From: Candidatus Delongbacteria bacterium
GTDB taxonomy: Bacteria; Delongbacteria; UBA4055
NCBI GenBank assembly: GCA_016938535.1
Contig: JAFGUL010000117.1
Coordinates: forward strand, 1 to 41,263
DNA: 41,263 bases
Direction of reading: 5' to 3'
In this document: positions 35,027-41,263 of the stretch, in pieces
How positions within the stretch are numbered: the stretch's first letter is position 1
How the letters are laid out: each line of letters begins with the position of its first letter
The notes under the pieces: model-generated
Told to the model about the DNA's origin: nothing
Database searches by the model: none
Seen by the model: the letters and a program-made list of their open reading frames with translations, nothing else
Position numbers and translations under genes: made by a program

Positions 35027-35919
35027 TTCTTGGCGTATCTTTCAAATGAATTGGTTTTGACCGCTCCTGTCTCTTTAAGTACGGATACGAATTTTCTGTC
35101 ATCAGATTTAACGGCGAATGTACACTTCTTGATATTGTTTTCTTTTGCGATCCTGATCATTTCAGAAACCGCAGCGGCGGCGAAATCATTTCGGTCAGTA
35201 TATGAGTAATTCAGCAGTCTCAGCTCATTCTTTAGCCCCGAAGTGAAAACAGGCATTATAAAGCCTGCCGGACTTTCCTTTTCGGTGAAGAACTTCCAGA
35301 GGGGCTCACTGTCGTAGCCTTCCTCTATGTAATCCTGATAAAGTTTACCGGGGTTGATATTGTCGAAAAATTCAACTGCCTGATCGTTTTCATATACAAG
35401 ATTAAATCTTGATTCCGGTTCGAGGTCGGTAAATGGTTCAAAATTCAAGCTCGTACTATGCTCATCTGTACTTTCAGATAATTTCAGTTCGTAATCTTCA
35501 AACTGTCCGAATTTTTTATAACCGTGAGCCGGAATAATATCTCTTACCGTTCCGTATGCCTTCCAATCGTCAGAAATAACGATCTCAAGCCTGTCTTCAG
35601 CCTTAAAATAATAAACCGGGTCGTCAAGAAAATCAAAGATGAGTTCGAGTGCCTGTCCGGTCTCATTTTCATCTTCAGGAATAATACCCAGGGCAAATGA
35701 GGGCGGTTTTTCCCAGATTCTTCTGGTGTTATTTCTGAATATCTCGACATTTAGATAGGGCTTAGCGTTCTTTCTGACTACAAAATAGTCACCTTCCCTT
35801 GCCGCCCCGGATTCAAACATCCTCTGGAGCTGATACGAGTACGATGCGGCAACATCTTCAGGGAAAAATCCCGTAAAAAAAAGCTCCGCGGTTTTATGTC
35901 TGATAACTTCAAGTTCCAT
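35023..35919 (-). CDS. Uncharacterised protein, possibly GNAT-fold
   Basis: I do not recognise this 298-residue soluble protein with certainty. It has no signal peptide or membrane helix. The C-terminal part (about 215-298) resembles the end of an acetyltransferase fold: a strand PAGFIMPVF, then RLLNYSYTDRNDFAAAAVSE leading into a helix EMIRIAKENN, a strand KCTFAVKSDD and a final FVSVLKETGAVKTNSFERYA. The classical R/QxxGxG/A acetyl-CoA loop is not clear. The N-terminal half is rich in acidic and aromatic residues. It starts at the base after the ychF stop and overlaps the PAP2 gene, so it belongs to that unit. Function unknown. Confidence 0.7.
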   Translation of the reverse strand: MELEVIRHKTAELFFTGFFPEDVAASYSYQLQRMFESGAAREGDYFVVRKNAKPYLNVEIFRNNTRRIWEKPPSFALGIIPEDENETGQALELIFDFLDDPVYYFKAEDRLEIVISDDWKAYGTVRDIIPAHGYKKFGQFEDYELKLSESTDEHSTSLNFEPFTDLEPESRFNLVYENDQAVEFFDNINPGKLYQDYIEEGYDSEPLWKFFTEKESPAGFIMPVFTSGLKNELRLLNYSYTDRNDFAAAAVSEMIRIAKENNIKKCTFAVKSDDRKFVSVLKETGAVKTNSFERYAKK

Positions 35920-37023
35920 TTATTTCCCGAACCTGAATATGATCACATCGCCGTCCTGAACTATGTATTCCTTACCCTCCAGCCTTGCCTTTCCCTTCTG
36001 CTTTGCGATGCTCCTGTCGAAATTACAGTCAACGAAATCCTGATAAGATATAACTTCGGCCTTGATGAATTTCTTTTCGAAGTCGGTGTGGATAACTCCG
36101 GCAGCCTGAGGTGCGGTCATGCCTTTTTTTATATTCCACGCCTTGACCTCGATCTCGCCTTCCGTCAGAAAGGTGCTTAATCCGAGCAGGTCGTATGTCT
36201 CCCTGATAAGAAGATTCAGGCCGGGTTCTTTCAGACCGTAGTCTTTTAAGAACTCGGCTTTCTCTTCAGGTTCAAGCAGTGAAAGTTCGGCCTCGATCTT
36301 GCCGCAGATCTTTACAGCACCGCATCCTGTTCTTTTGGCATACTCTTTCACAGCTTTAGTATATTCTGAATCTTCGCCGTTCATAAGTTCTTCTTCTGAT
36401 ATATTACTTACAAATATGACTGGCTTGAGTGTTAAAAGGTTAAGATCCTTTAATGATTCGATCTCCTGTTCTGAAAGATCAAGATTTCTGGGATGCTCAA
36501 GTTCGCTCAATTTCGCAAAAAGTTTCTCGTAGAGCGGCTGCATATCCATCGCGGCTTTGTCTCTTGCCCTGACAAGTTTCTCGTTCTTTGCAATCCTGTT
36601 CTCAACAGTTTCAAGATCTTTTACGATCAGCTCAGTTTCGATATTTTCGATGTCCCTTGCAGGATTTATTGTATCGTCAACATGGACTACATTTTCATCC
36701 TCGAAGCATCTTACGACATGCAGGATAGCGTCAACGAGCTTTATATCACTTAAGAATTTATTACCGAGGCCTTCACCCTTGGACGATCCGCTTACAAGAC
36801 CGGCAATATCCATTATTTCGAGATGATTATACACTTTTTTATTGCTGGTCACATGGGCAAATATCTCGTCAACCCTGTGATCGGGCACTTCAACCACCGC
36901 ATTATTCGGCTTTATGGTCGAAAATGAATAGTTTGACGATTCCGCCTCTGATGATGTCAGTGCATTGAATATCGTTGTTTTACCTATGTTCGTTATACCT
37001 ACTATGCCTGCTCTTATGCCCAT
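35920..37023 (-). CDS. ychF: Redox-regulated ATPase/GTPase YchF (OLA1 family)
   Basis: A conserved Obg-related P-loop protein that prefers ATP and binds ribosomes; its exact role is not settled. The 367 residues carry G1 GITNIGKTTIFNAL, G3 DIAGLVSGSSKGEGLGNKFL, and in place of the NKxD guanine motif NISEEEL, the change behind the ATP preference. The TGS-like C-terminal domain ends with GKARLEGKEYIVQDGDVIIF. Length is normal. It lies 18 bases after argF and directly abuts the next gene (TAA then ATG). Confidence 0.97.
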   Translation of the reverse strand: MGIRAGIVGITNIGKTTIFNALTSSEAESSNYSFSTIKPNNAVVEVPDHRVDEIFAHVTSNKKVYNHLEIMDIAGLVSGSSKGEGLGNKFLSDIKLVDAILHVVRCFEDENVVHVDDTINPARDIENIETELIVKDLETVENRIAKNEKLVRARDKAAMDMQPLYEKLFAKLSELEHPRNLDLSEQEIESLKDLNLLTLKPVIFVSNISEEELMNGEDSEYTKAVKEYAKRTGCGAVKICGKIEAELSLLEPEEKAEFLKDYGLKEPGLNLLIRETYDLLGLSTFLTEGEIEVKAWNIKKGMTAPQAAGVIHTDFEKKFIKAEVISYQDFVDCNFDRSIAKQKGKARLEGKEYIVQDGDVIIFRFGK

Positions 37024-37041
37024 GTTTTCCTCAATTTGATT

Positions 37042-38046
37042 TTATTGTCCCAGAGTGGCTACCATGACCGCTTTTATCGTATGCATTCTGTTCTCTGCCT
37101 GATCGAAAGCTACGCAAGCCTCTGACTCAAAGACATCTTCAGTCACTTCGATACCGTTTTTAAGTCCGAACTGCTTTGACACTTCTTTTCCGAGTATTGT
37201 ATCAGCATTATGGAACGAAGGAAGGCAGTGCATGAACTTCACATTCGGGTTCTTTGATTTTTTCATAAGAGCCGGATTCACCTGATAAGGCTTCAACAGC
37301 TTTATTCTCTGCTCCCAGACCTCATTCGGTTCGCCCATTGAAACCCATACATCGGTATGAATGAAATCAACACCTTTAACCGCTTCTTCGGCATTTTCGG
37401 TGATCGTAACGCGCGCACCTGACTCTTTTGCGATCTTTTTGCATGTTTTGATGAGCTCTGCATCCGGCAGAAGTCCTTTCGGCGCACCGATCCTTACATC
37501 CATTCCGAGTATAGCGCCAATCACGAGAAGCGATCTTCCCATGTTGAAACGGGCGTCTCCTACATATGCGTAAGAAATTTCCTCAAGAGGCTTGCTGCAG
37601 TGTTCGGTCATTGTCATAACATCGGCCATCATCTGGGTAGGGTGCCATTCATTTGTAAGACCGTTCCATACAGGAACTCCGGCATAAGCTGCAAGTTCTT
37701 CGACTATTTCCTGACCGAATCCGCGGTATTCTATACCGTCGTACATTCTTCCGAGAACTCTTGCAGTATCTTTGATCGTCTCCTTGAGACCCATCTGGCT
37801 GCCCGTAGGTCCCAAATAAGTTACATGAGCTCCCTGATCGTATGCGGCAACCTCAAAAGCGCAGCGTGTACGGGTGGATGCCTTCTCGAAAATAAGCGCT
37901 ATATTTTTGCCTGTAAGTTTCTGCTGCTCATATCCTGCGTATTTTGCCGCTTTCAGGTCTTTCGAGAGTTTAAGAAGGAATACGAGTTCCTCTTTTGTAA
38001 AATCAAGCTCTTTCAGAAAATGCCTGTTTCTCAGATTGAATGCCAT
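37042..38046 (-). CDS. argF: Ornithine carbamoyltransferase
   Basis: Makes citrulline from ornithine and carbamoyl phosphate (or the reverse in the arginine deiminase route). The 334 residues hold the carbamoyl-phosphate site FEKASTRTR (57-61), the [17 protein letters not shown] block, WHPTQ, and the ornithine motif MHCLPSFHN. Residues are closest in style to the long ArgI/ArcB group with [18 protein letters not shown]. No other arginine gene is nearby, so anabolic or catabolic use cannot be decided; argF is chosen as the neutral symbol. It lies 3 bases after the FtsB-like gene. Confidence 0.95.
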   Translation of the reverse strand: MAFNLRNRHFLKELDFTKEELVFLLKLSKDLKAAKYAGYEQQKLTGKNIALIFEKASTRTRCAFEVAAYDQGAHVTYLGPTGSQMGLKETIKDTARVLGRMYDGIEYRGFGQEIVEELAAYAGVPVWNGLTNEWHPTQMMADVMTMTEHCSKPLEEISYAYVGDARFNMGRSLLVIGAILGMDVRIGAPKGLLPDAELIKTCKKIAKESGARVTITENAEEAVKGVDFIHTDVWVSMGEPNEVWEQRIKLLKPYQVNPALMKKSKNPNVKFMHCLPSFHNADTILGKEVSKQFGLKNGIEVTEDVFESEACVAFDQAENRMHTIKAVMVATLGQ

Positions 38047-38049
38047 CTT

Positions 38050-38349
38050 TCAGTTCTCCTTTTCTATTTCATATTTATATATTGTTTCCCCTTCCTTGAT
38101 CATGCCTTTTTCTCTGGCTTTTTTTTCCATTTCGAAAGGGTCCTGTTCTTTTAAAAGTTCATTCTCTTTTTTCTGATCTTCGATCCTTTGGTTCAATTCA
38201 TCAACTTCGGATCTTGTTTTATCGTAATTCCTTCTTTCTTCCATAAGCCTGATTATTGAATAATTGCCGGTAAAGAAGAAATAATAACTTAGAGCAAGAA
38301 CCGAAACCAGCAGTATTATTATGCCTGTATTTTTCTTTTTCCTCTTCAT
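38050..38349 (-). CDS. FtsB/DivIC-family septum protein
   Basis: The 99-residue protein is small and bitopic: basic N-terminus MKRKKKN, one transmembrane helix (about 8-28, IIILLVSVLALSYYFF), then a coiled coil (about 35-75, MEERRNYDKTRSEVDELNQR) and the FtsB-like end with QDPFEMEKKAREKGMIKEGE. In division, FtsB/DivIC pairs with FtsL and FtsQ/DivIB at the septum. The family is defined mostly by this layout, so the name is probable rather than certain. It precedes argF by 3 bases. Confidence 0.82.
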   Translation of the reverse strand: MKRKKKNTGIIILLVSVLALSYYFFFTGNYSIIRLMEERRNYDKTRSEVDELNQRIEDQKKENELLKEQDPFEMEKKAREKGMIKEGETIYKYEIEKEN

Positions 38350-38412
38350 TACTGTTCCAAAATTTTCAGGTGGAATATACGATATTTAAAGCCTTAACTC
38401 AATAGGAGAATT

Positions 38413-41016
38413 CTAATTATTCCTGATCTTTTTAAGGAGCAGATCGGCAATATTCATATTATATCCTTTGAATGCGAACAGAACTTCATTATTTTCATTG
38501 ATCAGAAATATCAGTGGATAGTTTTCATCGGCAATCTCGGGTATAAGAATATTACCCTTCTTTTTGATAAAATTTTCAGAATCCGAAAGATCGTTATCGT
38601 CTCTGAGTTCGGTATGAATCACGAGACTTGCGCCTTTACTTTTGTAATCTGAGGCCTTCCCGATAAGCAGATCCGTCATTCTGTGCGTAGGCTCATTAGG
38701 AACAACCCCGCGAATCATGAGTATTTTTGAACCCTTTATACCGAGATCCGACACATATTCACCTATTGTCTTGAGTGCTTCTGTTCCGAATTCAGCTATG
38801 ACATCCAGGTATTCTCTCGGAGTGGTCAGCCTGATCTCAAGAGAATCCTCCGTCTGGTCTAGAGGTTTTAAATGCACGGCAGCATCACCGTTGGAATTTC
38901 TGACTCCCGCCTGAACAAACAGCGTTTTCTCCTGATTTTCGGGATATTTTATCACAAAATCCAGTGAATCGTTCTCTCCGTCATAATAGTAATAGTTTAT
39001 GCTGCCCTCTGCCAGTTCGGACATAAGAAAATTATTCCACGGTTCTGCCTTGACTTTTTTACCGTCAACATAGATCGAGAGTCTGAGGGTTTTTTCATTC
39101 ACCTTATCTTCTTTTGACTCCGTTTCAGGCTCTACGAATACGAATTCCTTCCCGTTGAAATATTCCAGTTGACCGCGCCATCTTGTGGGAACTCCCAGAC
39201 TTGTAAGTGTTATATCGATCAGCTTTGACCTGTAAAATTCAGGGACATTTTTCATATTAATTATCTCAAGCGGATTGAGAGGACAGGAGTAATAATGATA
39301 AACAAAAGCCGAATCAACTCTCAGCCTGGAGTCTGTCCAATCTATAACATCTTTAACCGTGGTTTTTATATTTGACGAGCCGAGACTTTTGACCGTTTCG
39401 TAAAATTCTTTCTGCCATCCGTTCTGCACGACCTGAGACCCCGTCCATGTCGGAGTGATCACATTCTGAGTAAAGATCGTGTCGGGAACCTGCTTTTTAA
39501 ACCTTTTAGATCCTTCATAAAACACTTCAACCGCATCAGCTATGGCAGCACTGTCCGGAATTTCACACAATTCTTTAATGTCCCAGTTTTGAATAATGCC
39601 TGACAATATCTTAAATCTTGACGGTTTTTCTTTTTCAGACAATTTATCTATTCCTTTGTAAGCCTTTAAGAAATTTTCCGTATTACCTCCGAGCTCGTCA
39701 CATTTTTTCAGAAAATCTTTTTGCTTATCATAAAACTTTTTATTGTCGGAAAAATTTCCGCTTTTTAAAAAATACTCAGCGAAATCAGCCGTTTCTTTCT
39801 GCCCGTTCAGTCTTTTATCTCTTTTCAGAGATGCGTTGTTCTTCATAAGATCGAATTTTCCTTCGAAGTATCGTTTCTCATCATTATCCTCCGATCCTTT
39901 CGCCGCAGGTATCTGAAACTGAAAGAACAGGTCGGTTTCATTTATCACGGTTTCTTTATTGAGCTGTATCCTAAGATCATTTGATCCTTCGAGCGTATCG
40001 AACATGCTGTATCCGAATCCTTTATCTTTATGGTAAGCCCCCACAAATACCGATCCCTTACCCATCGGTATCGAAACCTGGCCGTACTGATCTGTATTCA
40101 TTGTATGCATAGGGAAGATGCCTCCCCATGAAACAGCGTAAAAAGTCACTTCAGCCCCTTCAACGGGAAGATTCTCTTTGTCATCAACATTTATTACACA
40201 CTGATCCCAGTTGTCCGTATAGTACCTGATAGAGCTGATCTCCGTCGAAAGGTCTTTCTTTTCTATAACATCCTCTCCGTCATAATAACCGAAAGCCCTC
40301 GAAGTGATAAGTGACGCCCGTTTTGTAGTCTCAGTGAACCATGTTTTGTTGAGTCTGTCCGCCGGTTCGCCGAGATATTTCCATCCTGACGGTGTCCAGA
40401 CTTCGACCCAGGCGTGGTTGGAATCCGTAAAGTTCCAGAGAGGAGTACCTGCCGAGCGGACGGGAATTCCCACGCTTCTTGCGGCGGCCATATAGATTAT
40501 CATCATTTCCTCGCACCTGCCGTAGCCGCGTCTGATCGTGGTGACCGGAGCCTGATCCTTGCCGTGAGTGGGTTTATATGTCATCTGTTCTTCAGCCCAT
40601 AAATTCACGAGGATCGCAGCTTCTTCAATATCGGATACATCCTTAACGACAGGGAAGAGCTCATTATAGAACCTTTCCCTCCATTCTTCATAGGGCTCCT
40701 GTGACACTCTTAAAGGCAGAACGAAATGCCTAAATATAGTATCATCATATAGTGAAGCATATTTCATTTCCTTTGTCTTTTCAGCGAGTTCTACATTTTT
40801 TTCAATGTAGCCGGGCGTGAGCACAGCAAGGTCATTGGGAGAAGAATTATCGAGGATGAACCTGACATAACCGTCATCACCGGAACTTTGATACAATTCG
40901 GTAAGAGAGCCTGCATTTTTACCTGAATATTTTTTAATTCTTTCTTCGGTTTCATTTGCAAAAACTAAATTGACGGAAAACATTATCAGTATTAAAACAG
41001 GCAGTATATTCTTCAC
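38413..41016 (-). CDS. Large secreted protein with transglutaminase-like and thioredoxin-like domains
   Basis: The 867 residues begin with a signal peptide (1-20, cut after VFA). A transglutaminase-like papain-fold domain (about 125-225) keeps Cys168 in RRGYGRCEEM and His201 in SNHAWVEVW, with an acidic residue in GEPAD as possible third member. A carboxypeptidase-regulatory-like beta domain follows (about 270-355). After a helical, Lys-rich stretch, a second transglutaminase-like part (SCPLNPLEIINM, LTSLGVPTRWRGQLEYFNG) appears degenerate. The last 130 or so residues look like a thioredoxin fold without CxxC (ILMIRGVVPNEP, LIFLINENNEVLFAFKGYN). Start GTG 41016 has an AGAGGTG site. Role unknown; peptide-bond cleavage or crosslinking in the periplasm is possible. 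Confidence 0.8.
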   Translation of the reverse strand: MKNILPVLILIMFSVNLVFANETEERIKKYSGKNAGSLTELYQSSGDDGYVRFILDNSSPNDLAVLTPGYIEKNVELAEKTKEMKYASLYDDTIFRHFVLPLRVSQEPYEEWRERFYNELFPVVKDVSDIEEAAILVNLWAEEQMTYKPTHGKDQAPVTTIRRGYGRCEEMMIIYMAAARSVGIPVRSAGTPLWNFTDSNHAWVEVWTPSGWKYLGEPADRLNKTWFTETTKRASLITSRAFGYYDGEDVIEKKDLSTEISSIRYYTDNWDQCVINVDDKENLPVEGAEVTFYAVSWGGIFPMHTMNTDQYGQVSIPMGKGSVFVGAYHKDKGFGYSMFDTLEGSNDLRIQLNKETVINETDLFFQFQIPAAKGSEDNDEKRYFEGKFDLMKNNASLKRDKRLNGQKETADFAEYFLKSGNFSDNKKFYDKQKDFLKKCDELGGNTENFLKAYKGIDKLSEKEKPSRFKILSGIIQNWDIKELCEIPDSAAIADAVEVFYEGSKRFKKQVPDTIFTQNVITPTWTGSQVVQNGWQKEFYETVKSLGSSNIKTTVKDVIDWTDSRLRVDSAFVYHYYSCPLNPLEIINMKNVPEFYRSKLIDITLTSLGVPTRWRGQLEYFNGKEFVFVEPETESKEDKVNEKTLRLSIYVDGKKVKAEPWNNFLMSELAEGSINYYYYDGENDSLDFVIKYPENQEKTLFVQAGVRNSNGDAAVHLKPLDQTEDSLEIRLTTPREYLDVIAEFGTEALKTIGEYVSDLGIKGSKILMIRGVVPNEPTHRMTDLLIGKASDYKSKGASLVIHTELRDDNDLSDSENFIKKKGNILIPEIADENYPLIFLINENNEVLFAFKGYNMNIADLLLKKIRNN

Positions 41017-41075
41017 GGTCGCACCTCTAATTTATTTAATATAATACTAATCAAAACGGCTCGATTTTGCAAATG

Positions 41076-41103
41076 AAAAAAGCCGCAGATTTGCGGCTTT
41101 TTT
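41076..41103 (-). terminator. Intrinsic terminator behind the sorting-tail gene
   Basis: A 12-bp perfect stem (41076-41087 with 41092-41103, core AGCCGCA/TGCGGCT) closes a 4-base loop, and its outer half is an A-run and T-run, so it would work on either strand. It lies 19 bases after the stop of the gene at the right edge and before the transglutaminase-like gene, which starts 60 bases further on. Confidence 0.88.
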
Positions 41104-41122
41104 CCGTGAATTGAAGAGAAAA

Positions 41123-41263
41123 TTACTTGGTAAGAACCATTTTCTTAGTATCTGCCTGTCCGCCCACTTCAAGCTTGTAGAAATATACGCCTGAGTTCAG
41201 TGAACTTGCATCGAAGTTAACAGCGTGAACGCCTTTAACCATTTTTTCATCCTTAAGATTAGC
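41123..41263 (-). CDS. C-terminal sorting tail of a secreted protein (5'-truncated by window edge)
   Basis: The frame is open from the window edge to a TAA at 41123, giving the last 46 residues of a larger protein. The pattern is the FlgD-Ig-like / type IX secretion C-terminal domain: VNFDASSLNSGVYFYKLEVG followed by TKKMVLTK at the very end. In FCB bacteria this tail directs export and surface attachment by the Por/type IX system. The rest of the protein is outside the window, so its function cannot be told. Confidence 0.85.
   Translation of the reverse strand, partial: ANLKDEKMVKGVHAVNFDASSLNSGVYFYKLEVGGQADTKKMVLTK

Noticed and set aside
41017..41075. Possible promoter before the transglutaminase-like gene
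   Set aside because: TATTAT is present, but the only -35-like hexamer (TTGCAA) is 20 bases away, too far for a confident call.
1..41263. Mobile elements, prophage genes, toxin-antitoxin pairs or defence systems
   Set aside because: No transposase, integrase, terminal inverted repeats or defence-type genes were found; all genes are of housekeeping or envelope type.

Overview
The window reads as one compact chromosomal segment from a Gram-negative bacterium, with no sign of mobile DNA. An outer membrane is implied by an OmpA-family protein with a beta-barrel-like N-terminal half, by a lipoprotein, and by a C-terminal sorting tail of the FlgD-like/type IX class. That tail, together with the TSP3-type OmpA, suggests the Fibrobacteres-Chlorobi-Bacteroidetes (FCB) side of the tree, perhaps a candidate phylum such as Delongbacteria or Cloacimonadota. 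This placement is an inference from gene style; no 16S gene is present. Almost everything lies on the minus strand; only secF (partial) and purA at the left edge are on the plus strand.

Left edge (1-2030): the 3' part of secF and purA, closed by a bidirectional terminator shared with the converging pyrC. Region 2030-9510: read on the minus strand, ompA, a GrpE-like gene, a TPR/J-like gene, an atypical Hsp70 with a roughly 355-residue acidic tail, and pyrC. They are spaced 23 bp or less or overlap, so one unit driven from the promoter before ompA is likely. The Hsp70, GrpE-like and J-like genes look like a self-contained, divergent Hsp70 machine, and this is the most unusual part of the window. 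Region 9523-13508: a small unit of an FGE-fold membrane protein, family-4 uracil-DNA glycosylase and NAD-dependent DNA ligase.

Region 13531-32443: an unbroken str-S10-spc-alpha ribosomal superoperon of 33 protein genes (rpsL to rplQ, with fusA, tuf, secY, adk, infA, rpmJ and rpoA) ending in tRNA-Pro(UGG). A near-consensus promoter stands at one end and an intrinsic terminator at the other. The usual map gene between adk and infA is missing, and three ribosomal genes start with TTG behind strong Shine-Dalgarno sites.

Region 32507-41263: a SpoIID/LytB-type lipoprotein with a single-domain response regulator; then, further upstream, a PAP2 phosphatase, a possible GNAT-like protein, the GTPase YchF, ornithine carbamoyltransferase, an FtsB/DivIC-like septal protein and a large secreted transglutaminase-like protein. 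At the right edge is the C-terminal sorting tail of a protein that continues outside. No intergenic stretch exceeds 300 bases; the longest is the 225-bp rpsL leader and promoter region.
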